Of a stretch of DNA of 64,000 nt, positions 1 to 8,601 are shown one piece after another. The position numbers were made by a program, and so were the translations under genes. The DNA is taken from NCBI RefSeq assembly GCF_900109995.1, contig NZ_FOCB01000010.1, positions 160,660-224,659 on the forward strand, in the 5' to 3' direction. The first letter of the stretch is position 1. The number at the start of each line of letters is the position of its first letter. A model generated the notes under the pieces. That model was not told the origin of the DNA, did not search any database, and saw only the letters and a program-made list of their open reading frames with translations. The DNA comes from Pseudomonas sp. ok272 (lineage in GTDB: Bacteria > Pseudomonadota > Gammaproteobacteria > Pseudomonadales > Pseudomonadaceae).

Positions 1-795
1 CGCGAGGCGGAATGCATCGGCTGCACCAAATGCATCCAGGCATGCCCGATCGACGCCATTGTCGGCGCGGCAAAGTTGATGCACACCGTGATCATCGACG
101 AATGCACCGGTTGCGACCTGTGCGTCGCACCGTGCCCGGTGGACTGCATCGAAATGCGCCCGCTGACGGGCACGCCGGTACTGCCGATTGTCGGCGGCCT
201 GGCCGTAACGCCAGAAGACCTGCAAGCGCGAACCCGCAAACGCAATCACGCCCGTCAACGCTTCGAGCAACGTAACGCGCGCCTGCACCGGGAGGAACAA
301 CAAAAGATCGCCGAACGCGCTGCCCGGGCGAAAAATCCGGTGCACCCCAGCGACACGGCCAACAACCCCGTGCTGGACGCTATCGCCCGCGTCCAGGCCC
401 AAAAGGCCGAAACCGCCGACGCCGCACTGAAAAAAGCCAAGATCAACGTGGCGATGAGCCGGGCGCAACTGCACAAGTCGCTGAAAGCGTTCGGGCATCC
501 GCCGACATTCGAGCAGCAAGCGCAGTTGATCACGCTTGCGCAACAACTTGACGCTGCAGAGCTCGCGCTGCACACCGCCGAAGACGCCAGCGAGAAGCCA
601 GCACCGCAACTGGTCCGCATCGAAAAGCGCCCGATCGATCCGCAACTCAGGCAACTCAAGACTGAGTTGGCCTACGCCCGCGCCGACTTGAGCAAACTTG
701 AACGCCAGGCGAACACCCCCACCGAGTTGCTGGACAAGGCCCGCGCCCGACTCGATGAAGCGCAGCGCCAGGTGAATGATCATGCCGCCCCTTGA
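1..795 (+). CDS. rsxB: Electron transport complex subunit RsxB (5' end missing)
   Basis: Iron-sulfur subunit of the membrane Rsx/Rnf complex, which passes electrons between carriers and in E. coli keeps SoxR reduced. The reading frame is open from base 1, so the N-terminus lies outside the window. Two [4Fe-4S] ferredoxin motifs are visible near the start (CIGCTKCIQACP and CTGCDLCVAPCP). They are followed by about 200 residues rich in Ala, Arg, Gln and Glu, probably coiled coil. E. coli RsxB ends soon after the second motif. The tail here resembles the charged repetitive C-terminus of RsxC instead. The stop lies inside rsxD, so the two are translationally coupled. Confidence 0.9.
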   Translation, partial: REAECIGCTKCIQACPIDAIVGAAKLMHTVIIDECTGCDLCVAPCPVDCIEMRPLTGTPVLPIVGGLAVTPEDLQARTRKRNHARQRFEQRNARLHREEQQKIAERAARAKNPVHPSDTANNPVLDAIARVQAQKAETADAALKKAKINVAMSRAQLHKSLKAFGHPPTFEQQAQLITLAQQLDAAELALHTAEDASEKPAPQLVRIEKRPIDPQLRQLKTELAYARADLSKLERQANTPTELLDKARARLDEAQRQVNDHAAP

Positions 796-1780
796 AGCCG
801 TCGATGATCGCCTGCAACAGGCGATGAAACGGGTGTTGCTGGCCACCGTGCCGGGCATGCTGGTGATGTTCTGGCTGTTTGGCTGGGGAGTCCTGATCAA
901 TCTGCTACTGGCCTGTAGCAGTGCGCTGGCGGTCGAGGCTGCGGTGTTGCGGTTGCGTAACCGCCCGCTCAGGCCATCGCTGCTCGATGCAAGTGCGCTG
1001 GTCAGCGCCACCCTGCTGGCGCTGGCGTTGCCGCCCTATTGCCCGTGGTGGTTGACCGTCTGCGCGGCGATGTTCGCGATGGTGTTCGGCAAGCACCTGT
1101 ATGGCGGCGTGGGCAAGAACCCGTTCAATCCGGCCATGCTCGGTTTTGCCTTGGTACTGGTGTGCTTTCCACAACACATGACCCTGTGGCCAGCGCCCCA
1201 CGCCATGAATCTGCTCGATGGCCTGCAACAGGTTTTCGGCCTCGACTTCAGCGGCACCGAGCGACCTGATGCCTGGTCCCAGGCCACCGCCCTGGATAGC
1301 CTGCGGATCAACAAGAGCCTGACCATGGATGAGCTTTTTAACGCTAATCCAGCGTTTGGCCACGTAGGCGGCAAAGGGATTGAATGGGTCAACCTGGCGT
1401 TTCTCGCCGGTGGCGCATTCCTGCTGCAACAACGGGTGTTCAGTTGGCACGCGCCAGCCGGCATGCTCGGCAGCCTGTTTGTGATCAGCCTGCTGTGCTG
1501 GAACGGCTCAGGCTCCGACTCTCACGGCTCACCGCTGTTTCACCTGCTGACGGGCGCCACCATGCTCGGAGCATTCTTTATCGTGACCGAGCCCGTATCC
1601 GGGGCGAAAAGCCCCAAGGCTCGACTGCTGTTCGGCGCGGGCGTGGGTCTTTTGACTTACTTGATACGAACCTGGGGCGGTTATCCCGACGGGGTGGCCT
1701 TTGCCGTGTTGCTGATGAACCTGTGCGTGCCTGCCCTGGAACGCCTTTTCGCGGAACAACCAGAGCGGCGCACACCATGA
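776..1780 (+). CDS. rsxD: Electron transport complex subunit RsxD
   Basis: Integral membrane subunit of the Rsx/Rnf complex, 334 residues against roughly 350 in E. coli. Many hydrophobic segments are visible. The stretch SQATALD around residue 171 matches the flavinylation motif in which FMN is bound to a threonine. ATG at 776 overlaps the end of rsxB by 20 bp; a second ATG at 782 is an equally plausible start. The stop overlaps the rsxG start in an ATGA junction. No rsxC lies between rsxB and rsxD, unlike the usual ABCDGE order. Confidence 0.92.
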   Translation: MIMPPLEAVDDRLQQAMKRVLLATVPGMLVMFWLFGWGVLINLLLACSSALAVEAAVLRLRNRPLRPSLLDASALVSATLLALALPPYCPWWLTVCAAMFAMVFGKHLYGGVGKNPFNPAMLGFALVLVCFPQHMTLWPAPHAMNLLDGLQQVFGLDFSGTERPDAWSQATALDSLRINKSLTMDELFNANPAFGHVGGKGIEWVNLAFLAGGAFLLQQRVFSWHAPAGMLGSLFVISLLCWNGSGSDSHGSPLFHLLTGATMLGAFFIVTEPVSGAKSPKARLLFGAGVGLLTYLIRTWGGYPDGVAFAVLLMNLCVPALERLFAEQPERRTP

Positions 1781-2382
1781 AGCGGACCCTCAGCCTGCTG
1801 GTCCTGGTGATACTGATCGCCATCGGTGCGTGCATGACGGTTCTGCTGCAGCGAACGGTGGCACCTCGTATCGCGGCCGAGCAGCGCTTGATCGAAAGCC
1901 GCAACCTGCTGGACATGCTGCCCGCCGAACGCTACGACAATCACCCCTTGGACCAGCCGCTCCCCTTCAAGAATGTCGAGTTGCGCAACAGCACGCTGCT
2001 GGGGGGATACCTGGCCACACTGGCCGGCAAACCCAGCGCGGTGATACTGCAAAGTCGGGTACTGGGTCACGAGGCAGCGATTGACCTGCTGATCGTCATC
2101 GATAGCCACGGCAGGTTGCTGGGGGTCAAAACCCTCAAGCAGGCAGAAACCCCAGGACTGGGTGGAAAAATCGCCGCCTGGCCCAATGCCTGGCTCGGCA
2201 GTTTTTCCGGCAAGTCGCTGGCTGATCCCAACGATAGCGGTTGGGCATTGAAGAAAGATCAGGGACAGTTCGATCAATTGGCAGGCGCAACCGTCACCTC
2301 GCGCGCGGTCATCAACGCGATTCATGATGGATTACGCTATTTCGACGAACATCAGCCGCAGTGGCTGGGGAGCGGGCAATGA
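1777..2382 (+). CDS. rsxG: Electron transport complex subunit RsxG
   Basis: Periplasm-facing flavoprotein subunit of the Rsx complex, 201 residues. One N-terminal membrane helix (about residues 5-25) is followed by a soluble FMN-binding domain. The motif AGATVTS has its threonine at residue 172 in the position where FMN is covalently attached in RnfG/NqrC proteins. The ATG at 1777 overlaps the rsxD stop, and the gene's own stop overlaps the rsxE start, so the operon is fully coupled. Confidence 0.93.
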   Translation: MKRTLSLLVLVILIAIGACMTVLLQRTVAPRIAAEQRLIESRNLLDMLPAERYDNHPLDQPLPFKNVELRNSTLLGGYLATLAGKPSAVILQSRVLGHEAAIDLLIVIDSHGRLLGVKTLKQAETPGLGGKIAAWPNAWLGSFSGKSLADPNDSGWALKKDQGQFDQLAGATVTSRAVINAIHDGLRYFDEHQPQWLGSGQ

Positions 2383-2945
2383 ACAGAACGTCATTGCTGC
2401 AGGGGTCGGTGATGCTGGCACCGCTGATCGGGGCCAGCGACTCATTGGTTGGCGCCGTGGGCCTGTCGCTGCTGTCGCTGCTGATCATCAGCATCTACGG
2501 GATGAAAATGAGGGTGCTGCGACCGCGAATTATCCCGCCTTTGCAGTTACTCACCAGCATCGTGCTCGCCGCCGCGCTGACCAGTTTCGCCGCGCTGGCG
2601 CTACAGGCCTGGTCGCTGGAGCTGCATCGACAACTGGGCATCTACATTGCGCTGATCGCCCTGCAATGCGTGGCGCTGGAGCACAACGGTTTCTTCACTC
2701 GAACCCATCTCCCCGGACAACTGCGCCTGGCCATGGTGTTCGCCTCGCTGATGGTTGTTCTGGGCATCTTGCGCGAAGCACTCGGCAGAAGGTCATTTGC
2801 CGCCGGCATACCGTGGCTGACGGATAGCGCCCTTGCCACGGATGGTGGCATACGGTTGGCGGTCATCGCCCCGGGCGGATTCATCCTGCTGGGCCTGCTT
2901 TTGGCGGCGATACGAGCACGGCCTGGTCACTCCACTTCACCCTGA
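2379..2945 (+). CDS. rsxE: Electron transport complex subunit RsxE (short form)
   Basis: Polytopic membrane subunit of the Rsx complex (Rnf/Nqr family, paralogous to RsxA). It has 188 residues and about six hydrophobic helices. E. coli RsxE is near 230 residues, so this version is short; an RsxA-like size leaves some doubt over the E label, but its place after rsxG and before nth is that of rsxE. The ATG at 2379 overlaps the rsxG stop. The C-terminus lacks the long tail of enteric homologues. Confidence 0.8.
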   Translation: MNRTSLLQGSVMLAPLIGASDSLVGAVGLSLLSLLIISIYGMKMRVLRPRIIPPLQLLTSIVLAAALTSFAALALQAWSLELHRQLGIYIALIALQCVALEHNGFFTRTHLPGQLRLAMVFASLMVVLGILREALGRRSFAAGIPWLTDSALATDGGIRLAVIAPGGFILLGLLLAAIRARPGHSTSP

Positions 2946-2970
2946 ACGCCTTCAAGGAACCGCTCTGCCC

Positions 2971-3609
2971 ATGAACGCTGCAAAACGTCTGGAAATTTTC
3001 CGCCGGTGGCACGAAGACAATCCGGAGCCCAAAACCGAACTGGCCTACTCATCGCCCTTCGAACTGCTGATCGCCGTGATTCTCTCCGCGCAGTCCACAG
3101 ACGTCGGTGTCAACAAGGCCACGGCCAAGTTGTTCCCGGTGGCCAACACACCTGCAGCGATTCATGCGCTTGGCGTCGAGGGGTTGTCCGAGTACATCAA
3201 GACGATTGGCCTCTATAACAGCAAGGCCAAGAACGTCATCGAGACCTGCCGCCTGTTGGTCGAGCGGCATGGCGGTGAAGTCCCGCAGACCCGCGAAGCG
3301 CTGGAAGCCTTGCCCGGCGTAGGCAGAAAGACCGCAAACGTCGTGCTCAACACCGCATTTCGCCAGCTGACCATGGCCGTCGACACCCATATTTTTCGAG
3401 TCAGCAACCGGACGGGGCTCGCGCCAGGCAAGAACGTCGTCGAGGTTGAAGCCAAGCTGATGAAGTTCGTGCCCAAGGAGTTTCTACTCGATGCGCACCA
3501 CTGGCTCATCCTGCATGGCCGCTACGTGTGTATTGCTCGCAAGCCGCGCTGCGGGAGCTGCAGGATCGAAGACCTGTGCGAGTACAAGCAAAAGACCTCT
3601 GACGATTGA
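2971..3609 (+). CDS. nth: Endonuclease III
   Basis: Bifunctional DNA glycosylase/AP lyase for oxidised pyrimidines in base excision repair, 212 residues, the family's usual length. The helix-hairpin-helix LPGVGRKTAN carries the catalytic lysine (K120), and VDTHIFR carries the aspartate (D138). The C-terminal cluster has the C-X6-C-X2-C-X5-C spacing for [4Fe-4S]. It lies 25 bp after rsxE, the conserved rsx-nth arrangement. The ATG at 2971 was chosen by alignment with the E. coli N-terminus; the frame is open further upstream but that part overlaps rsxE. Confidence 0.97.
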   Translation: MNAAKRLEIFRRWHEDNPEPKTELAYSSPFELLIAVILSAQSTDVGVNKATAKLFPVANTPAAIHALGVEGLSEYIKTIGLYNSKAKNVIETCRLLVERHGGEVPQTREALEALPGVGRKTANVVLNTAFRQLTMAVDTHIFRVSNRTGLAPGKNVVEVEAKLMKFVPKEFLLDAHHWLILHGRYVCIARKPRCGSCRIEDLCEYKQKTSDD

Positions 3610-3716
3610 GCCACTATTGCTGTTATTGATTTATCGATTGAAAAAATCTTTTTTACCCGACAGAGGATTGTCGATATAAGGGGCGCCAATGGCAGTCTTA
3701 GTCTGGAGTTGACCTT

Positions 3717-3896
3717 ATGAGCAACGGCAAAGAACAACTGGACGTAGAAGACGACTTCCCCCCTGTTGAGGCCGATGATGCAGAGCCGGTGGCTGAGGTG
3801 GCAAAGACCAACCTGAGCAAGCGTCGTACCATCGATAATCTTCTCGACGAGCGCCGCCTGAAAAAGCAGTTGACCGATTACGACTTTGACCTTTAA
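3717..3896 (+). CDS. PA3496-family small protein
   Basis: A 59-residue acidic, hydrophilic protein with a basic patch in its second half (SKRRTIDNLLDERRLKKQL) and an acidic C-terminus. It follows nth, as PA3496 follows PA3495 in P. aeruginosa. The family is named as a putative envelope integrity protein in databases; I cannot see a signal peptide or membrane segment, so that role is unproven here. It is followed directly by a strong terminator hairpin, which supports a real transcript. Confidence 0.8.
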   Translation: MSNGKEQLDVEDDFPPVEADDAEPVAEVAKTNLSKRRTIDNLLDERRLKKQLTDYDFDL

Positions 3897-3901
3897 CCAT
3901 T

Positions 3902-3927
3902 GAAAGCCTCCCGCACCGGAGGCTTTC
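3902..3927 (+). terminator. Terminator hairpin after the PA3496-type gene
   Basis: A perfect 10-bp stem (GAAAGCCTCC / GGAGGCTTTC) with a 6-nt loop lies 5 bp after the stop codon. The stem itself ends in TTTC rather than a long U tract. Confidence 0.75.
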
Positions 3928-4107
3928 ATCAAGCGCTCACCTGCTGAAAACGGCTGCTCGGTGCATTCGCGAGGGCAATCAATTCAGACTCAACGAACCC
4001 GCAACAGGTCGTTGAGCGGGGTGAGGCACCTGATTTTTCGAACGATCTCCAGACCGGTGCCCCCGCAATCCGTCACTGTGCGCGACACAGAATGCCAACC
4101 AACAAAC

Positions 4108-4734
4108 TCAAACAAGGCCATTGCGCTGTGCCAGTTCGATCAGATCAACCAATGATCGAGCATTGAGCTTCAGGAGCAAACGTGTCTTGTAAGTACTGAC
4201 GGTCTTGTTGCTGAGAAACATACCGTCGGCGATTTCCTTGTTGGTTTTGCCTCGGGCCAACTGCTGCAGCACCATCATCTCCCTGCCGGAAAGACGCTCC
4301 ACCATGTCTGCCTCACTTGCATTGCCCAAACTTGAGCGCACCGAGTGCAACGCCTGATTGGGAAAGTAACTGTACCCGGACAGCACCGCTTTGATCGCAC
4401 TGAGTAACTCAGTAAGGTCCTGCTGTTTGCAGACATACCCAGCGGCCCCGGTTTGCATGCAACGCATTGAAAAATGCCCCGGAGTCTGCGCGGTCAAAAT
4501 CAGTACTTTTATTGGCATGACCATAGAAGATAAACGAGCCATGACTTCCAGCCCGTCAAGTTTCGGAATACCTATATCCAGTATTACGATATCCGGCGTT
4601 TGTTCGCGAGCAAGTTGCAAGGCATCTACGCCGTTATCCGTCTCAGCAACAACTTCGTAGCCATGACGTTCCATAAGCATACGTACAGCAAGACGAATGA
4701 CGGGGTGATCATCCACGATCAGCACTTTATTCAT
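4108..4734 (-). CDS. BvgA-like response regulator (NarL/LuxR type)
   Basis: Two-component response regulator of 208 residues. The N-terminal receiver domain has the acidic pair DD at residues 8-9 and the phospho-acceptor D53 in ILDIGIP; the LuxR-type helix-turn-helix is at about residues 145-205 (SNKTVSTYKTRLLLKLNA). The whole length resembles Bordetella BvgA as I remember it, including NKVLIVDDHPVIR, DIGIPKLDGLEVMARL and the C-terminal DLIELAQRNGLV. ATG at 4734 fits BvgA; a TTG 12 bp upstream is possible. No sensor kinase is adjacent, so it is an orphan or is served by one of the hybrid kinases encoded elsewhere. Confidence 0.9.
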   Translation of the reverse strand: MNKVLIVDDHPVIRLAVRMLMERHGYEVVAETDNGVDALQLAREQTPDIVILDIGIPKLDGLEVMARLSSMVMPIKVLILTAQTPGHFSMRCMQTGAAGYVCKQQDLTELLSAIKAVLSGYSYFPNQALHSVRSSLGNASEADMVERLSGREMMVLQQLARGKTNKEIADGMFLSNKTVSTYKTRLLLKLNARSLVDLIELAQRNGLV

Positions 4735-4746
4735 GGGCAAGTCCAA

Positions 4747-5264
4747 TTTTCGCTGTTCGAATTTTTAGAGCACGCACAATAGCGTAGTCGCTTACACCTT
4801 GGGATGCTGACCACCCCGGCCAGCCACACCAAAAGACAATCCCTACAAACATAAAGGAATTACCCTACAAGAATTCACAAAAAACTATGTCTCTTAAAGT
4901 TTAATAGCACCCACGCCCCATTCCTGGCCGGCTGTTCAGCTCACCTTACAAACTGCCAGACGATCTATCTACGCACACTTCAGCGCAACATTTTCTCTGC
5001 CTTGATCTACCATTAACACTAGACACCAAGATCTGCCCAGCGCTCACATCGGAGTAGCACCCATAACTTTCATACCCATAGAAACAAATAGAAAACCTTA
5101 ACTACCCACAACCACAGCGTAAAAAATATAACTTAAAAACGTCAACAAGATCAGACTAAATAACACTTCAAACAGCACCACCCCACAAATCAACTCAAAC
5201 CCAAAACCACAAACAACCCTCAACACCCCAGCAATGAGCACAAATACAACCGGACCAAAGAAAT
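4747..5264. other. AT-rich intergenic region
   Basis: About 520 bp between the divergent response regulator and membrane-protein genes. It is clearly richer in A and T than its surroundings and has long purine/pyrimidine-biased stretches of CA- and AAC-rich sequence from 5050 to 5264. I see no ORF, hairpin or repeat with clear meaning. It must contain the promoters of both flanking genes, and the composition suggests H-NS-like (MvaT) silencing or foreign origin. Confidence 0.6.
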
Positions 5265-6041
5265 ATGAAAATACCTAAAAAAAAAGCTATCAACCCAATG
5301 GCAATTATTGCGATATTCGCGACACTTTCAGAAACGTCTGCAGCGATATCATTACCCTTTCTTGATAACCAAGAGCGCCAGATCTATATATGGTTCTTGA
5401 TCAGCTTCCCTTTTTACTTGCTGTTTCTGTTCTTTATAACACTCAACTTTAATTACAAGTCCCTGTATGCACCTTCCGACTTTCAAAAGAGCAAACAGTT
5501 TTTAAAGGTTATCGATGATGCCGCCCGAACGGAAAAGAACAAGGACTCCCTCGCCCTTGAACCGCGTGACAACGATTTATCGGCGGCCTCTGGCAAGGCA
5601 TACGCCGAGTCGCTGACGAAAAAACATCAGGGCCACACGCACCTGAAAGGAAAACCCGATTACCTGCTGCAAAGCCTGCAAGACCCACCCGATGGTCATG
5701 TATCCACGCTCGGTGATGTGTCCGCCCAACTCCAGATGTCACGACTCACCTCGGTGGACTGCCTGCACATCATCGACGCGCGCTGGTTGCGAAAAAAAAA
5801 GCACATCAGCAGCCTGATGGAGAGAATCGACAAGGGTGGGAACAACAAAAAAATGGTGGTCGTGTTTCTTACCTGCTCGGAATCGGAGCACTTGCTGAAT
5901 GAAAAAGCACTCAACAAATCAGGCGCAAGCATTCTTCGCAGCAAGGATTTTGCGTGCTTGACGTACAACCTGAGTACGCAGGCTGTCACGGAGATTCGCC
6001 GAAGCCGGAATCCATCGAGCAACGAACAGCACGATAAATGA
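5265..6041 (+). CDS. Two-helix membrane protein of unknown function
   Basis: A 258-residue protein I do not recognise. Two hydrophobic segments (about residues 11-31 and 42-62) are joined by a short polar turn, LDNQERQ. A long soluble part follows, presumably cytoplasmic, with a charged low-complexity stretch (about 80-135) and a more ordered C-terminal domain (150-245). The first 150 bp are AT-rich with a run of nine A at 5277-5285. The ribosome site is weak, so the start is uncertain. It is divergent from the BvgA-like gene, which may control it. Confidence 0.7.
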   Translation: MKIPKKKAINPMAIIAIFATLSETSAAISLPFLDNQERQIYIWFLISFPFYLLFLFFITLNFNYKSLYAPSDFQKSKQFLKVIDDAARTEKNKDSLALEPRDNDLSAASGKAYAESLTKKHQGHTHLKGKPDYLLQSLQDPPDGHVSTLGDVSAQLQMSRLTSVDCLHIIDARWLRKKKHISSLMERIDKGGNNKKMVVVFLTCSESEHLLNEKALNKSGASILRSKDFACLTYNLSTQAVTEIRRSRNPSSNEQHDK

Positions 6042-6135
6042 CTTCGTAAAAGCACTGATGGGAAACAAGCGTGAGGCGCAGAAACGAATGTTTCAGCCTC
6101 TGAGAGATGGATTCAAAACACAGACTTTCGACCCC

Positions 6136-6169
6136 ATTGTGGCCGCGCACAGTAAAGCGCGGCCACAAT
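6136..6169. terminator. Hairpin between the membrane-protein gene and argG
   Basis: A perfect 13-bp stem (ATTGTGGCCGCGC / GCGCGGCCACAAT) with an 8-nt loop lies 20 bp beyond the argG stop. It has no U tract on either strand. It probably ends the converging transcripts or protects their 3' ends. Confidence 0.55.
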
Positions 6170-6189
6170 TGAGTCTCACGACAAACGCA

Positions 6190-7407
6190 TCAAAACAACT
6201 TGCGGCCTTTGTTGGCGGCAATGCGCATGCGCAATGCATTGAGCTTGATGAAGCCAGCTGCATCAGCCTGATTGTAGGCGCCGCCATCCTCTTCGAAGGT
6301 AGCAATGTTGGCGTCGAACAACGACTCATCGGACTTGCGACCGGTCACGATCACATTCCCTTTGTACAGTTTCAGACGAACCACGCCGTTCACGTGTGCC
6401 TGGGAAGCGTCGATCATTTGTTGCAGCATCAGACGCTCAGGGCTCCACCAGTAACCGGTGTAGATCAGGCTGGCGTACTTAGGCATCAACTCGTCTTTGA
6501 GGTGAGCCACTTCGCGGTCCAGGGTGATCGACTCGATCGCACGGTGAGCACGCAGCATGATGGTGCCACCCGGTGTCTCGTAGCAGCCACGGGACTTCAT
6601 GCCCACGTAACGGTTCTCGACGATGTCCAGGCGACCGATGCCGTGTTCGCCACCGATACGGTTGAGTGTCGCCAGCACAGTAGCCGGGGTCATCTCAACG
6701 CCGTCCAATGCAACGATGTCACCGTTGCGGTAGGTCAGTTCCAGGTACTGCGGCTTGTCAGGAGCGTTCTCCGGGGAGACGGTCCATTTCCACATGTCTT
6801 CTTCGTGTTCGGTCCAGGTATCTTCCAGCACGCCACCTTCATAGGAGATGTGCAGCAGGTTGGCGTCCATCGAGTACGGCGACTTTTTCTTGCCGTGGCG
6901 CTCGATCGGGATGGCGTGCTTTTCAGCGTAATCCATCAGCTTTTCACGGGACAGCAGGTCCCATTCACGCCAAGGAGCAATCACTTTCACGCCTGGCTTG
7001 AGTGCGTAGGCGCCCAGTTCGAAACGAACCTGGTCATTGCCCTTGCCGGTTGCGCCGTGAGAAATAGCGTCAGCGCCAGTTTCATTGGCGATTTCGATCA
7101 GGCGCTTGGCGATCAAAGGACGTGCGATGGAAGTACCCAGCAGGTACTCGCCTTCGTAAACGGTATTGGCGCGGAACATCGGGAATACGAAATCGCGCAC
7201 GAACTCTTCGCGCAGGTCGTCGATGTAGATTTCTTTTACGCCCATGGCTTGTGCCTTGGCGCGAGCCGGTTCGACCTCTTCGCCCTGACCCAGGTCCGCC
7301 GTGAACGTCACCACTTCACAGTTATAAGTATCCTGCAGCCACTTGAGGATCACCGAAGTGTCCAGGCCGCCGGAATACGCCAGAACGACCTTGTTTACGT
7401 CCGCCAT
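6190..7407 (-). CDS. argG: Argininosuccinate synthase
   Basis: Joins citrulline and aspartate using ATP to make argininosuccinate, the penultimate step of arginine synthesis in the cytoplasm. It has 405 residues, the normal length. The N-terminal ATP-pyrophosphatase loop AYSGGLDTSVIL is intact, as are GKGNDQVRFE and the SPYSMDANLLHISYEGG region. It stands alone. A tandem ArgR-type operator lies just upstream (7462-7503), fitting repression by arginine. Confidence 0.98.
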   Translation of the reverse strand: MADVNKVVLAYSGGLDTSVILKWLQDTYNCEVVTFTADLGQGEEVEPARAKAQAMGVKEIYIDDLREEFVRDFVFPMFRANTVYEGEYLLGTSIARPLIAKRLIEIANETGADAISHGATGKGNDQVRFELGAYALKPGVKVIAPWREWDLLSREKLMDYAEKHAIPIERHGKKKSPYSMDANLLHISYEGGVLEDTWTEHEEDMWKWTVSPENAPDKPQYLELTYRNGDIVALDGVEMTPATVLATLNRIGGEHGIGRLDIVENRYVGMKSRGCYETPGGTIMLRAHRAIESITLDREVAHLKDELMPKYASLIYTGYWWSPERLMLQQMIDASQAHVNGVVRLKLYKGNVIVTGRKSDESLFDANIATFEEDGGAYNQADAAGFIKLNALRMRIAANKGRKLF

Positions 7408-7461
7408 GCCATCACTCCACGGGGTTCTACGGAAAGCCGGGAAGTCTAACGCTGCATGAAG

Positions 7462-7503
7462 ATAATTTACAGTGGCGCGACAGCTTATGACGACGAAGCG
7501 ACA
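7462..7503 (-). promoter_or_regulatory. ArgR operator upstream of argG
   Basis: On the minus strand two TGTCGC half-sites start exactly 21 bp apart (7503 and 7482). The second is followed by N8 then AA, matching the Pseudomonas consensus TGTCGC-N8-AA-N5 in full; the first has CA in place of AA. The site sits 55-95 bp before the argG start, over the likely promoter. Confidence 0.8.
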
Positions 7504-7536
7504 GATTATGTCGAGCGAGCGACGATTCCAGCGACC

Positions 7537-8457
7537 TCAGGAGGTCGCTGAAACACTGGCGCTCGATGTGACTTGCGGGGCCGGATTTGGTGCAGGTTCG
7601 ACACGTTCAAGCTGCACACTGACCCGCCGATTTTTCGCTCGATTGGCGTTGTTGGTGTTGGGAGCCAGGGGGTATCGCTCGCCGTGAAAACGCAGGGTGA
7701 TTTGCGACTCGGCAATGCCATTGGCCTTCAGGTAATCCATCACCGCCAGAGCCCTGCGTCGGGACAGGTCGCGATTGGTCAGGCGATTGCCACTGTTGTC
7801 TGAATGACCGTCGAGCTCGATATGATTGACCGTCGGGTCCGCCTTCATGAAGGCCAGCATCACCTGCAACTTGGCCTTGGCCTGGGCGTCCAGTTCAATC
7901 CCGCCCCCCGGGAAACCGACCGAGGCTTGCTTGACCTGTTCGTAATTCATGGGCAACAACTTGGCGACGCAGCCTTGGTAATCGGCGTAGGCCTTGTTGA
8001 ACCTGACCGGCAGCAAGCGTACTTCCGATACCCGCCCGTCACGCGAGTGATGCCGGACCAAGGGGCTGCGGCCCTCTATCAAGCCACCAATGAGACGCCC
8101 GGCCTGAAACTGAGAACTGTTGAACAACACATCACCGCTGCCAAGCTTCACCGAGCCCAGGTTGATGTCTTCGCGCCCGGGCTGCCAGGGTGCCGCCGCC
8201 GCCAGCAGGGTCGCCGAACCGCCGGTGAGCATCGGGTTGTAGGCCTTGAGTCGAAAGGTCGCCTGCTCGCCCGCCCGCCGCACGAACTCGCCGGTACCAA
8301 AATCAGTAATCGGTTGTGCCAGGCGGCATTCGAACTTATCGCCCTCGACCTTCCACTCAATGCTCTCCAGGCGGGTCTGGAAAGTGAGCGCCATCGCAGG
8401 AAGGCTGGCAAACACGCTGAGCAAGGCTAAATAACGCTGGCGCACGGGAGGCTCCAC
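7537..8457 (-). CDS. motY: Flagellar motor protein MotY (OmpA-like)
   Basis: Periplasmic peptidoglycan-binding protein that helps anchor or recruit the stator around the polar flagellar motor. The 306-residue frame begins with an N-terminal signal sequence (roughly residues 1-23). A MotY N-domain has one cysteine near FECRLA and another near YQGCVAK. The C-terminal OmpA-type domain (about 180-285) contains IELDGHSDNSGN and NRRV. Position between argG and pyrC matches PA3526 (motY). The GTG at 8457 or the GTG at 8445 may be the true start. The last 20 residues are Pro/Ser-rich. Confidence 0.88.
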   Translation of the reverse strand: MEPPVRQRYLALLSVFASLPAMALTFQTRLESIEWKVEGDKFECRLAQPITDFGTGEFVRRAGEQATFRLKAYNPMLTGGSATLLAAAAPWQPGREDINLGSVKLGSGDVLFNSSQFQAGRLIGGLIEGRSPLVRHHSRDGRVSEVRLLPVRFNKAYADYQGCVAKLLPMNYEQVKQASVGFPGGGIELDAQAKAKLQVMLAFMKADPTVNHIELDGHSDNSGNRLTNRDLSRRRALAVMDYLKANGIAESQITLRFHGERYPLAPNTNNANRAKNRRVSVQLERVEPAPNPAPQVTSSASVSATS

Positions 8458-8601
8458 TGGCTTCTACAACAAAAAGACCGACACACATATTTACGGCATA
8501 CCCCCGGGATATCGGAAGCTTGTGGCAAAACTTGATAGCGAGTGCCTGCAAGAGTCTTTTCCGGTAGCATTCCCGTGAGTTTGACCCGCCTGGAATCCCC
8601 A

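Noticed and set aside
1384..1776. N-terminal extension of the rsxG frame
   Set aside because: It overlaps rsxD fully in another frame; RsxG homology begins at the ATG at 1777.
5234..5278. 14-codon frame just before the two-helix protein, considered as a leader peptide or an alternative start
   Set aside because: It is out of frame, stops before the A9 run and has no attenuator-like feature.
6058..7449. Long plus-strand frame of 463 codons opposite argG
   Set aside because: It is the complement of a highly conserved gene and has no family features; GC-rich codon bias opens long antisense frames.
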